Assembly: GCA_963169105.1 (NCBI GenBank)
Contig: OY720632.1
Location: 1,488,001 to 1,552,000 of the forward strand
DNA length: 64,000 nucleotides
Source: Ceriagrion tenellum
Lineage: Eukaryota > Arthropoda > Insecta > Odonata > Coenagrionidae
Direction: 5' to 3'
Shown here: piece by piece, positions 34,060 to 44,219 of the stretch
Layout of the letters: each line of letters opens with the position of its first letter
Position numbering within the stretch: position 1 is the first letter of the stretch
Notes under the pieces: model-generated
Seen by the model: the letters and a program-made list of their open reading frames with translations, nothing else
Databases searched by the model: none
Told to the model about the DNA's origin: nothing
Made by a program: the position numbers and the translations under genes

Positions 34060-34075
34060 GGCCCTTCTCAGGGCC
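34060..34075 (+). terminator. Histone mRNA 3' stem-loop
   Basis: GGCCCTTCTCAGGGCC is a 6-bp stem with a 4-nt loop, 31 bases after the H2B stop. This is the size and placement of the stem-loop bound by SLBP that replaces polyadenylation in replication-dependent histone mRNAs. Its preservation argues that the gene was recently under selection. Confidence 0.9.
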
Positions 34076-34155
34076 ATGAATCTTTTCACGAGATTGAACT
34101 TTTTGCTTTGTCACATCTATCCTTCCCTGCGACTTCCAAATGAACTAATAAAAAA

Positions 34156-34254
34156 AAACCAACGGCACTCGGTATTCCCAGGCGGTCACCCATCCAAGTA
34201 CTATCCGGGCCCGACGCTGCTTAACTTCGGTGATCGGACGAGAACCGGTGTTTT
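34156..34254 (-). rRNA. 5S rRNA gene, nt 22-120 (3' piece of a split gene)
   Basis: Read on the minus strand this starts AAAACACCGGTTCTCG and continues through the box A-like AAGTTAAGCAGCGTC and the box C region GGATGGGTGACCGCCTGGGA to GCCGTTGGTTT, followed by a T run (34158-34151) that would terminate RNA polymerase III. The 3' end is complementary to the GCCAACGGC start found 14.8 kb away at 49039. Element T2 lies immediately upstream (34255 and higher). With the pieces at 43722-43737 and 49025-49039, and counting each 5-bp duplication once, the length is exactly 120 nt. The internal control region is whole, but no normal 5S transcript can arise. Confidence 0.92.
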
Positions 34255-34774
34255 GGTTCCAAATATTTTATTCACAATATTATTATCTTACATCATTCGT
34301 TTAGCCCCCTTTTTTTGTTATGCATATCACACCATAAAGGATTGTTTGTGATCTATACATTCAGCTCATTCAAATTATAAGGTATTTACAAAACATTTTA
34401 TGAAAATCACGAGTTTGCAACACAATAATAAGAAAACATTCTGACATCTTTTGCATATTTTTTCACCCATAAGAAGACTTGGAAAGTACTGCATAAGAAA
34501 AGCATGAATCAAGGACATTATAAATTTTTTTTCCCTAAAGAAAGGGTGAGACGTTTTACATATACACTAAGTTATATAAGCAAAGACATGAAATAGGTTG
34601 TCACAAGGCAAAACATGGAGGGACATGGACCATTCATTAATACCATAGCATTCACAGATTCAACAAGGCAGGGCTAAAACCTTTCTTGGCTCCTTTGTTC
34701 AAGAAGATTTAAAAGTTATAAAAAGACAAAAAGTATCGTGGCCATTACGGCAACAGGGACACGGGATATATTGT

Positions 34775-35668
34775 TTACATTAATTTTAGTTCTTGTAACA
34801 CCCACTTTTTGGTTTCGTCATGGAATGCCACCTGCGTGTATTCGAGGCATTTTTCGATTTCTACTCGAGCATTCGTGCCATGAATATAGCTGTCCACTGT
34901 CGCTGCTATAATGCGACAGAGCGCTCTTGTCTTGCTTGCCGGAAACAGTTTGAAATTAAGTGTCATAAGATTATGATCGCCGATGTCTCCTCCCCCAAAA
35001 GTGTCAAAGGTTCTATAGAGCTTTCTTATCATGTTCCACTCTCGGCGTCGGCCCCCGCAGCCAAGGACAGCACTTTTCCCTAAGCTGTTTGAAATTATAA
35101 TATAATCCAACCTGTTACTCGATCCCGTCCCATATCTCGTCAAAATATGCCCATCTTCTCGGCTAAGTGCCGCATCTATGGCTTTCGTGGTTTTAATCAA
35201 GCTTTTAAAGCCCTCCGATACTTGGTACGTAGTCTGGCGTGTATTGGCACTGCTATCCTCAGCGCGATATATCGCATTGAAGTCTCCCGCGAGGATCGCC
35301 CTCCCTGCAAACCCTGTCATGTACGGTAGCAAGGTGGAGGTGAAGAAACGTTCCCTCTCTATTCTTTTTTCGCACCCCGAAGGAGCGTAGAAATTAATAA
35401 CATGCATGTCTCTTATTTGAACACTTATTATCCTCGCCGACTCATGTCGTCTAACATCTGCTGCACGTGTTTCCTTTCGTACGAGGATACCGACGCCTAG
35501 AGGGGATTCAGCGAAATTGTCAAAATAATCATAAAAATTCGTCTGAAAAGTAACTCCTTTCCTGACCTCTTGGAGGAGGAAAACATCGGCTTTCATATCA
35601 TTTATTCTGTTTTTTTTTTTAATGTTTAATTTAACTGGGTTACTTATTCCAGCTATATTCATGGTCAC
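34775..35668 (-). pseudogene. T2 ORF2 remnant: endonuclease fused to C terminus, RT missing
   Basis: The 297-codon frame starts MTMNIAGISNPVKLN and has an APE-type endonuclease (LLQEVRKG, VINFYAPSG, AILAGDFNAIYR, SSNRLDYIIIS). At about residue 200, VLGCGGRR begins a segment that matches the C-terminal end of T1 ORF2 (VLGCGDSP ... LLTLNFKLFP in T1, LMTLNFKLFP here). In T1 more than 1.9 kb of RT coding lies between these points. T2 therefore carries an in-frame internal deletion that removes the entire RT and half of the zinc motif. The frame itself is open to a stop at 34775, so a short endonuclease-only protein is conceivable, though dependent on another element's RT. Confidence 0.85.
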
Positions 35669-35842
35669 GACTTAAAAGGGATTTGATCTTGTTTTTTCAC
35701 AAGTTGCCATACACGTAGGTAACACTCCATGACTTACCTTTTCGCCTTTATCTGCATCCATCCCTCCCTCCTCCTTCCTCCCATCAAGACACTCTCCCTC
35801 CAAAACATAAACCCCTCTCTCACTCTCATTGCCTTTTTCCCT

Positions 35843-36433
35843 ACCCCCGCGGGTAGGGGGATGGAGAATACTCCCGCAGTATCCCTGCTTGTCGTAAGAG
35901 GCGACTAAAAGGGCGGGGAGGTGAAACCCCGAAAACAAACCCCCAGGCAGCAAAGGGATGCGTCCGGACAGTCTTGTGGGTTCACTGTCTGTGCGGCCAT
36001 ACCACCTGGCCTGCGATCCACCCGCATGTTTGCCGTGTGCGGAGACCCGTAAGGGGGAGAAGGGGATCCTGGTGGGTGAGTTCTCTGGAACCCAGCCGGG
36101 TGTCGGAAGCCCGGTATGGGCCGGAGTTCAACACCCCACTTCGGCCCTGAATTCCCTGTAAACGGGCGGTCAAGATCTAGCCAGTCTTGATCAATCGGCT
36201 TATCGACACGTTTCGATGGCGAGTGCTGGAGTGACGGGGGTTTGTGTAGGGCGGCCAAAGGTGTATGGGTTTGGAGGGCCCATGCACTGGAGGCCCCACC
36301 CGAAGCAGTCCCCCTAAACAATAGTGCTATATCCTTTGGGTAGCCCTGGCGACCACACCGGTTTGCGGTGTGGCGTCCCGAATGTGTGGCTCCGTGGTGG
36401 GTGGGGATCCCAGGGGATGAATTCCTAATTTTC
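35843..36433 (+). promoter_or_regulatory. 5' leader of N3 with conserved GC-rich block
   Basis: The first ~95 bases match 4036-4135. They form short hairpins (ACCCCCGCGGGTAGGGGG, ACTCCCGCAG, GGGGAGGTGAAACCCC) around the invariant TGTCGTAAGAGGCGACTAA. Non-LTR elements of this type need a promoter that lies downstream of its own start site, so a strongly conserved extreme 5' block is a candidate internal promoter. No experiment-like evidence is available here; the role is inference. Confidence 0.5.
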
Positions 36434-37600
36434 ATGGAGCTAGAAAATCTTCCTCCATCTAAAAGATCCCGTCCGGAAACGGGCGGGGGAGAAATAACGC
36501 TCACCGCCTCAAGGCGGTATCTTATTATGAGAAGTACAAAGGAAGGTGAGACCCTTACAAAGGTGTCTCCCTTCCTCATTCGTAGAGTCCTCTCGTCCGC
36601 CGTAACTGGCGATATACTATCTGCAAAGAAGCTGCGAGACGGTACACTACTTATTGAAACGGCCAACGATAAGCAGAGTGCGAAACTGCTTAACATGAAA
36701 AAACTTCATGACCATCCTGTCAAGGTCGAGGTGCACCGTACCCTGAACACCAGTCGGGGAGTGATTAGCAGCTATGACCTGCTGTACGTAGACGACGACG
36801 AAATTAAGAGAGAAATGGCCTCTCAGGGCGTTGTTGACTGTCGTCGTCTGAAAATTAAGCGTAACGGTGAGCTGATTAACAGTACATCTGTAATCTTCAC
36901 CTTCTCGCGCGACACGCTCCCCGATAAGGTATTTGTTGGCTATGAATCGGTTCCCGTCCGCCCATTCATACCAAGCCCTATGCGATGCTTTCAGTGCCAG
37001 CACTTCGGCCACATCGCTACCAGATGTGGGGGCAAGGCCACCTGCCCGCGCTGTGGCAAGGATAAGCACGAGGGTAATGAGTGCACCTCCGAGCCGCTTT
37101 GTGTCAATTGCGAGGGTGCACATCCAGTGTACTCTCGTGATTGCCCAAAGATGAAGGAGGAAAAGAAAATAATGGAGATCAAAACTATCGACAAGGTGTC
37201 ATATTTCGAGGCCAGGAAAAAGTACCGGACATTAATCGTCCCAACCTTCTCTCGTTCTTTCGCTGTCGTTGCTACCACTCCGAGTAGCAAAATCTCGGAC
37301 GAAATCCCCAAAGTTGATATAGTTGAGAGTAAGAAAAGCCCAGATAAAGACGAGCTAGCCAAGCCGGATAAGGCCACAAAGCCGGCGAAATCTACATCCA
37401 CCAGCGCGGGTTCCTCTGTGAAGAACCCGCCAAAAACCACTGGTTCCACGCCCCCGAGGCGTGATAAAACGCCATCCCCCGGTCCGTTCGGGGTACGCGC
37501 ACCATCTCCAGTGGAGGCTATGGAGGAGGATGAGAGTCTCTCTGAGACGGATATCCTCCTCGATAGACAAAAGGGAAAGAAGTACCGTATTCGGCGCTGA
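36434..37600 (+). CDS. N3 ORF1, intact gag-like protein with three zinc knuckles
   Basis: I take the start at 36434 (MELENLPPSKRSRP); an in-frame ATG lies 66 bases upstream, but it opens a stretch unlike a conserved N terminus. The protein is 388 residues. A nuclear-signal-like SKRSR sits at the N terminus, followed by an RRM-like ordered region, then three consecutive knuckles near residues 180-235: CFQCQHFGHIATRC, CPRCGKDKHEGNEC and CVNCEGAHPVYSRDC. The C terminus is lysine/proline/serine-rich. It would package the element RNA into a ribonucleoprotein. No lesion is visible, in contrast to ORF2 54 bases downstream. Confidence 0.9.
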   Translation: MELENLPPSKRSRPETGGGEITLTASRRYLIMRSTKEGETLTKVSPFLIRRVLSSAVTGDILSAKKLRDGTLLIETANDKQSAKLLNMKKLHDHPVKVEVHRTLNTSRGVISSYDLLYVDDDEIKREMASQGVVDCRRLKIKRNGELINSTSVIFTFSRDTLPDKVFVGYESVPVRPFIPSPMRCFQCQHFGHIATRCGGKATCPRCGKDKHEGNECTSEPLCVNCEGAHPVYSRDCPKMKEEKKIMEIKTIDKVSYFEARKKYRTLIVPTFSRSFAVVATTPSSKISDEIPKVDIVESKKSPDKDELAKPDKATKPAKSTSTSAGSSVKNPPKTTGSTPPRRDKTPSPGPFGVRAPSPVEAMEEDESLSETDILLDRQKGKKYRIRR

Positions 37601-37654
37601 TCCTCCCGAAGGACATACATACTTCAGGTTTTAAATTTAAAATCTGATATTGTT

Positions 37655-40600
37655 ATGAATTTTATCCTACAGTGGAACTGTAATGGATTTTATCGTCATA
37701 AGGAGGAGCTGAATATTTTAATTCGTGATTTTATTCCGCCCTGCATTTGTCTTCAAGAGACGCATTTTAAAACGACGGACAAGGGTATTTTAAAACATTT
37801 TAACGTTTTTAGATTTGACGACACCAGTGGCCTCCGGGCCCAAGGTGGAGTGGCAATTGCCACCCGAGAGGCCCTATACACCTCTCGGGTGCAACTTAAC
37901 ACGCCGTTTCAAGCGGTAGCTGTGACCGTGCACGCCCCGGAACCCATAACGTTGTGCAACGTTTATCTTCCCGAGGGAGCACCAGTCACTGAACGCAACC
38001 TAGAGAATCTTGTCCGTCAGCTACCAAAACCTTTTATTCTTTTAGGCGATTTCAATGCCCACGACCGAATGTGGGGAAGCTCTAGGGGACAGAGCAACAG
38101 GAGAGGGCGGATTTTATCAAATTTTATCGGAAATTTTAATGTTTTTGCTAAATACCGGGGAAAAAACTCGTTTTAACAGTTTTAATGGAGAATTCTCATC
38201 CATTGACCTTTGTTTGTGTACCAGCAGGTTAATGACGAAATGTCGAATGTCAGTACACACAGACCTATGTGGAAGCGGTCACTTTCCCATCCTCATTCGC
38301 AAGGAGGGCAGTTTTAATAACACTTTCACCACCCCAAAAAACTGGATCACCCGGAAAGCGGATTGGGCGAATTTTAGAAAACATTTTCATTTTAAACACG
38401 ATGCCACTATTGACGCATCACGGAACGTCGAAGTGTTGACATCATCAATAGTTGAAGCTGCAAGTTGCAACATACTGCGGTCTTCGGGACACGCTCGTCG
38501 GCCCCCTGTGCCGTGGTGGACCGAGGAGTGCGCCAATGCAATTAGATTGCGAAAGCGAGCATTGCGCATTTTTAGCAAATATCCAACGGCAACAAATCTG
38601 GCCTCTCTCCGACGTTTGAGGGCCAAAGCTCGGCAAGTCGTGAAGGAAGCAAAGAAGGCTTCCTGGATGGAATTTGTGTCCGGCGTAAATAACAGAACCC
38701 CACTTGCACAGGTCTGGAAGAAGGTGCGTAGCATCTGCGGCTCTCGTCAGGAACACGGCGCTTCGATATTGAAGGTCGATGACCGGATGGTGACCTCCCA
38801 GCCGGAAATATGTGAAGTGTTTGGTCGTTTACTCGCGAAGACCTGCAGTAGCGCCAACTATGATGCAGCGTTCAGAGCGATTAAAAATAGATCCGAGGCT
38901 GCCGCTCTGAATTTTAATTTCAGTGGTATGCATCCTATTGCTGCCTACAATGAATGCTTCAATATGTGGGAGCTGACCTCCGCAATTGCGGACTCCCGGG
39001 ACTCCTCACCAGGAATGGATGGCGTCCACAATGCGTTCATCCGGAATCTTCCCGAGGCCGCATTGTCGGAAGTCCTCCACACCCTCAACCAACTCTGGGT
39101 GGAGGGTACTATCCCACAATCCTGGCGGGAGTCTGCAATAGTCCCTATTCCAAAGCCAGGAAAGGAAAGGACTAATGCAAACAACTATAGACCCATCTCT
39201 CTTACCAGCTGCCTGTGCAAGGTCATGGAAAGAATGGTCAATCGCCGGCTCGTTTGGTGGTTGGAGCGTAGGAACCTACTTGCTAACATCCAGTGTGGTT
39301 TTCGGCGGGGAAGATCGACAATAGACCATCTCGTCCGAGCGGATAATTTCATCCAGGAAGCCTTTCTTTTGCGCCAACATGTCGTCACTGTCTTCTTCGA
39401 TCTGGAGAAGGCATACGATAGGGTCTGGCGGCACAAAATTTTAAAGACGCTGCACAGTTGGGGTTTAAGGGGTAACTTACCCATTTTTATTCAAAACTTT
39501 TTAAGTAACCGGGTATTTAAAGTGAGAGTGGGGAAAAGTCTGTCCCAGTTTTACACCCAGGAAAACGGAGTACCCCAGGGCTCCGTTTTAAGTGTCACTC
39601 TTTTTGTAATCGCCATCAGTGATGTCGTGGATTGTATTAAGGCTCCGGTAATGGGATCATTGTTGATGACCTGGCTATTTTCTGCCGGTCGTCCAAACTC
39701 GTCAGTGCAACCAGAATAATACAACTGACGCTAAATAAACTGGATAAATGGTCTCGCAGCAATGGCTTCCGTTTCTCAGCTGAGAAGACGAAATGCGTTC
39801 ACTTTTACCGAAAACGGGGATATCATGATCCACCACCTCTGCGCTTGGGTGGAAGAATCCTTCCATATGTGGAGTCAATACGTTTCCTCGGTATGATATT
39901 TGATTACCGACTTAATTGGCGGGAACATGTACGACTGTTAAATGAAAGATGCCGTCAGGCCTTAAATATTCTAAAAGTTTTAACTAACTCGAACTGGGGT
40001 GCAGATCGCACCACGATGCTTTTACTGTACCGTGCCCTCATTAGATCTCGTCTGGACTACGGCTCCTTCGTCTACTCCTCCGGACGAGAGTCGTACTTGA
40101 GGCCTTTGACAACGGTTTACAATGCTGGACTGCGGCTGGCCACCGGTGCTTTCAGGACAAGTCCGGTTCTGAGTATTTATGCTGACGCTGGAGAGCCCCC
40201 TCTGTATGTCCGCAGGAACATACTGATGTGCTCCTACGTGGCAAAACTTTTATCAATGACCAAGCATCCATGTCACGATATTGTTTTTAACCATAGATTT
40301 TTAGACAATTTTAATGGACGGAGAAGGGCCACTCGCCCTTTAAGCGTACGTTTTAACAATTTTATCAAAGAGAATAATTTCTCTCTTCCGGAAGTTTACC
40401 CGGTAGGTTATCCCAACCAAGCCCCATGGAATATACCACGGCCAGATATTTTCCTTGAACTGAGCAAGCTACAAAAATCCTCCACCATCGATTCAGAATA
40501 CCAGGTAATGTTCAAGGAAATGCTGAATTCCCACCCGGATACCATCCCTATATATACGGATGGATCCAAGTCCAATTCAGTTTGTTCGTGCGCAGTATAC

Positions 40601-41356
40601 TCCCCTAATCACGGAGTCGTGAAAGCGAAGCTCAGCCCGCCGTGTAGTGTTTACACAGCGGAACTGTTCGCTATAAAGATGGCTATCCACGGCATACATG
40701 GTTGTAATAAGTCTTTTATAATCTGCACAGACTCTTTAAGCGCATTGAAAGCAGTTTCCGACTTTTCCCCACTCTGTCCTATCGTTCAGGATATACACAA
40801 CGCCCTTCTTTCTCTCAATAAAAAGGGAATAAGAGTAAGCTTTGCATGGGTTCCTGGGCATGTGGGAATAGACGGAAACGAGAAGGCTGACTCAGCGGCG
40901 AAGGAAGCACTGAACGACCTAGAAGCCTTTTCTTTCTTGGTACCGGCAGAGGACCTTAAGTGTACCCTTAAAAATATATGTGCGCAGAGGTGGAAGGACT
41001 CGTGGAGGAGCCAAACGAATAATAAACTGCGCTGTCTGAAAGCAGATACGCAGGCGTGGGCCTCTTCCGTCAGGAGCTGTCGTAGGGAGGAAGTTGTCAT
41101 CACGCGACTGAGAATAGGGCACTGTGCCCTGACCCACTCATACCTCTTCACCGAAGAGAAGATCCCACCTCGCTGTGATGAATGCGACTGCCCATTGAGC
41201 GTAAAACACGTATTGACGGCTTGTGAAAGGTACCGAGCTCTTCGAGAAAGATATCATATCAGTGGTGGGCTGGAACAAGTTCTCGGCAATAACCCTATTG
41301 CCCTCGGTCGCGTAGTCGAATTTTTAAAATGTACTGACATATTTAAGGCACTTTGA
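37655..41356 (+). pseudogene. N3 ORF2: endonuclease, RT, RNase H (two frameshifts)
   Basis: The endonuclease starts MNFILQWNCNGF and has CLQETHF and LLGDFNAHDRMWGS. A frameshift near 38145-38165 moves on to FSSIDLCL and SGHFPILI. The RT has YRPISLTSCLCKVME, QCGFRRGRSTIDHL, VFFDLEKAYDRVW and GVPQGSVLS. The FVDD catalytic box is hit by a deletion of about 4 nt near 39662, leaving only the following DD in a shifted frame. From 39845 the frame is open again: RNase H (IYTDGSKSN, CTDSLSAL, VPGHVGIDGNEKAD) and the zinc motif (PRCDECDCP, KHVLTAC). Apart from these two lesions the ~1230-codon frame is whole. Confidence 0.92.
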
Positions 41357-41556
41357 AATCTAATGTTTTAACTGGAAATACGATTTATTTTATTCCTTCT
41401 CTGGTATCTTAAAAATTTAATTGTTACGGAATAAATATTGAATTTCACGTCCTATAATCTTATATTGACATGAATTAGGTTGCGAGCGGTGCAAAATGAC
41501 CTTAGCTGTCGACGCACCAGATAAACCTACCACTACTACTACTTGCCATTTTCCCT

Positions 41557-41603
41557 CCCATCTCCTCCCCCCCATCTCCTCCCCCCCATCTCCTCCCCCC
41601 CAC
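41557..41603. repeat. C-rich short tandem repeat
   Basis: CATCTCCTCCCCCCC-type units occur three times in a row. On the minus strand they code for the glycine/glutamate-rich GGDGGEEMGG stretch of the T2 ORF1 tail. Confidence 0.85.
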
Positions 41604-43461
41604 AGCACACGTCAGCAAGGCTCTTTCAAACACCCTCTCACTTTCCCTCACACTCATCCCAGCACTTTCCCCTCCCCTCTCACCGTCCACTCTGCTGGTT
41701 TCCCTCTCCGTAGTCAACGTGAGTGGATTATTGATGTCCTCTTCTTCCTTTCTTGATGACGCTCTGCCATGCTTCTTCCGGGCTGCCGTACATCCCGGTC
41801 GCCATCTCTTCACCAAATTTCTGCAGCAGTTCTTCTCTGACGAAGTTCATTTGGGCTCTCGCCACCGGGTTGATGTTGATGGGTTCTGCGATTTTTTCCG
41901 TACCTGTAATAATACTGTAGCATTTCGTGGGGTTATCGTTCAGGACAATATCCCCTCTCTGTTCCCCTTCAGTAAAATGGTCCAGGGTTCCTCTTTCTTC
42001 CCTCCCCCCTTCCCATTCTCTCCCTTTTCCCGCCCAGTCACTCTTGTATTGATTTTTTTCCCAGTCGTTTTGGATTTGGTTTTACTGTCCTTCTTATGTG
42101 CCCTATTTTCCAATGTCTTACTTTCTTGATTATTTTCCCACCCATCCCCCGTCCCTTGGTCTATTTCCATCTTTTCGTCACCCCCATGTTTTCCCTCCTC
42201 GTCTTTCCCTTCCGTTATCGTCTGAAGATTGTTCTCCCCTTTCTTCTCCTCTCCCCTTTCCTTAAATTCTCCCACCCTTGATTCCTCTTCCCTCTAATTT
42301 CCCTCCCCCACCTCCGTTATTGCATGATCGTCTTTCTAAAATTTTTTTGTCGCATTCGTATTCATGGGTTTTTTCCGCCCCTCTTCCCCGGAATTAGTCT
42401 CCATCTCCTCCCCCGTCTCTGCTGCCAAACTTGGATCCTCCCTGATTTTTTTTGTCCCTCCCCTGTTTTTTCTGCGTGTTCTCCCTTTTTTTGAACCAGC
42501 CTCCCTCCTCCCATCACTTTCCCCCCCCTGATGAGTCCCCTCCCTCCGCTGTTTCAGCCCCCGTCTCCTCCTTGCTGATCTCCGCCACTGGCACCATGGT
42601 CATCTCCACGGTCGCCTCTGAAGTCACCGTTTCGGCGTCGCCGGAAGGGGACGCCATCTTCTCCGTCCGGAATGTCCCTGGAAGCACCATCTCCACTCTT
42701 CCGGTTTCTTCCTTCTCCTCCTGGCGGTGCTCTGCTTGGGTCTTTGACACTTTTTCACTCTTCTCCTGGATCGTGATGTTGTTCTCCGTCCCGCTCTCCT
42801 TCCGTGCCATCCCGTGCGCAGCCTCCAGGTTTAGCTCTTCCTCCCCGCTACGCCCCATTTGAAGAGCGTCGCGGTAGTTTGGCCTTTGGTGTATGGCAGG
42901 GCAGTTGATTCTTACGTGGTCCGGTTTCCCACACTTCGAGCATGTCATTTTCTGCTCGTCATAATGGACGATGGCCCTCTCTCCTGCTACGGGGATATAA
43001 CTCGGGATGTCTTGCTCCAGAACCATCTTCACCGTGCGGTTGCCATTGAACGATTTAAAGCGATGTTCGCCGGCCCATCTGGATTCCATGTATGAGATAA
43101 TTTTCCCGTATTTACAGAGCTCCGTGCACACTTCTGCTTCGGTTATCTCAAAGGGCAAGCCACACACGCGTAGAAAAGTTGCCCTCTTGGTGGCTGCGGA
43201 CACTGTCGCCGTTCCCTTCTTTTTTTCCCTTGACGGGAAGTCATACCTGGGACGGGTCCTTTATAGTATGCCTTCCATCATCGCCTCCGTCTTCATCTTG
43301 ATGAAAGCCTGCTTTCTCGATAAACCAAATTGTATTCCGTAAATCTCTTCTTCTTTTAAGCCGAGCTCGACATCCAAAAAAGTATGGAGCTCTAGGCTAG
43401 TGACTTGTTGTCTCACTTCACTGAAATCCACACGCAAAGTTGCTGCTCTTTCGCGTGGCAT
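41557..43461 (-). pseudogene. T2 ORF1 (RNA-binding, CCHC protein), interrupted by N3
   Basis: Read downward from 43461: MPRERAATLRVDFSEVR, then EEEIYGIQFGLSRKQAFIKMKTEA. A frameshift occurs near 43230, then come RVCGLPFEITEAEV (RRM-like), DIPSYIPVAGERAIVHY and the knuckle CSKCGKPDHVRINC. A long glutamate/lysine/glycine-rich disordered tail follows with several frame changes (42275 and 41816 segments). The tail is cut by N3 at the TGCCATTTTCCCT site and resumes at 35842-35672 in a K/E/R-rich stretch before the endonuclease ORF. The parallel segments in T1 ORF1 (EIDGIQIGY, MNIPSYLNIRGHRALTLY) show common descent. Confidence 0.8.
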
Positions 43462-43721
43462 TCCGTCGGTTACGCGGTGCGCGGTAAAACGCGTTCAACA
43501 CGAAACACGGGTAATAAATAACTCTTTACGTAATAAATACGTAAAGAGAAAACGCACTTGTAACACTGCACAGTTCACAGAGTAAAAAACTCACAAAACC
43601 GGAGACGGTGTCGAGACACTCGCCCCCGGCGATCGCGAGGCCGATCGTCGGGAGAAGACTCAAGGTCTAACCGCTAACAAAAGGTCGAGACCTCATTGCA
43701 AAACGCGTCCGTCCCCTACGA

Positions 43722-43737
43722 GTTTTCAACGTGGTGT
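43722..43737 (-). rRNA. 5S rRNA gene, nt 11-26 (middle piece, between T1 and T2)
   Basis: On the minus strand this reads ACACCACGTTGAAAAC. It is the only sequence separating the 3' end of T1 (AATAAATATTTCGAATC, ending 43738) from the 5' end of T2 (TCGTAGGGG, starting 43721). Its first five bases duplicate 5S nt 11-15 (ATACC at 49029-49025, one mismatch) and its last five duplicate nt 22-26 (AAAAC at 34254-34250). It thus supplies the 5S bases missing from the other two pieces. Confidence 0.85.
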
Positions 43738-44219
43738 GATTCGAAATATTTATTTTCTGAGAAAAAACACTTTACATAATGCATACATAGATCAGGTTGT
43801 TGTTGTGAATTTGTAGCATATGTTGAATATTTTTACTTTTACATTGGATGCTTGCTAGGCAAAAAAGAAATTGTAGAAAAACTTGAGATTAAGATTAAAT
43901 TAGAATGAAGAAATCAATTTCTTTTTGAGAATTAATCAAAATAATAATTGAATGCTCACAAAACAGTAAAAGAAAGAAAAGTATGGAAAATAAGCAAGCA
44001 AATAGTCAGCAAAAACATTTTAAAGTAAAGAAAATCAAGTAATTGTCCATTCACAAATTAAAGTTTGATAATCAAAGTCACAATATTATATTTATGTAAT
44101 ACTTTTGTTCTTGGTTTTCACTGTGAATTCAAGTCTCACTTTTTTTCCTTTATTTTTTAAGTGAAACAAAATATCACGAATTATCCGGGATCATAGTCCA
44201 CCACTTCAAGGAAAACTTC

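Larger units (their letters stand above)
35843..41543 (+). mobile_element. Full-length N-family LINE N3 nested in T2
   Basis: Flanked by 13-bp target duplications with one mismatch, TGCCTTTTTCCCT (35830-35842) and TGCCATTTTCCCT (41544-41556). The left one continues T2 ORF1 coding on the minus strand, confirming insertion within it. The element has a ~590-bp leader, ORF1, ORF2, a ~185-bp 3' region and a tail of ACT repeats (41531-41543). The length of 5.7 kb and the presence of the conserved 5' block make it the only complete non-LTR element in the window. I superfamily, RNase H-bearing group (Nimb/I-like), inferred from domain order. Confidence 0.9.
34255..43721 (-). mobile_element. Tx1/L1-group LINE T2 inserted in 5S rDNA, RT deleted, interrupted by N3
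   Basis: Read from 43721 down to 34255. The 5' end starts TCGTAGGGGACGG right after 5S nt 26; the 3' end reads AATAAAATATTTGGAACC right before 5S nt 22. AAAAC (5S nt 22-26) is present on both sides (43726-43722 and 34254-34250), a 5-bp target duplication. T2 has an ORF1 (43461 downward), is interrupted by N3 (35843-41543), and continues with an endonuclease and C terminus but no RT. Without N3 it is about 3.75 kb. Clade assignment rests on similarity to T1. The known 5S-targeting Tx1-clade family is Mutsu; whether T2 belongs to it needs a tree. Confidence 0.85.

Noticed and set aside
34156..34254. 5S-derived SINE (SINE3-type) as explanation of the 5S sequence
   Set aside because: The missing 5' part is found precisely at the outer ends of T2 and T1 with short duplications, which a SINE would not explain.
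34775..35668. Host AP endonuclease gene
   Set aside because: Sequence style, the VLGCG...LNFKLFP tail shared with T1, and the position inside the 5S-inserted element show that it is a LINE endonuclease.
42532..42568. CTGATGA match as a further hammerhead
   Set aside because: There is no paired stem II followed by GAAA; it lies in antisense coding sequence of T2 ORF1.
41496..43342. Plus-strand proline/serine/phenylalanine-rich frames
   Set aside because: They are the complement of the glutamate/lysine-rich T2 ORF1, which has a CCHC knuckle on the minus strand.
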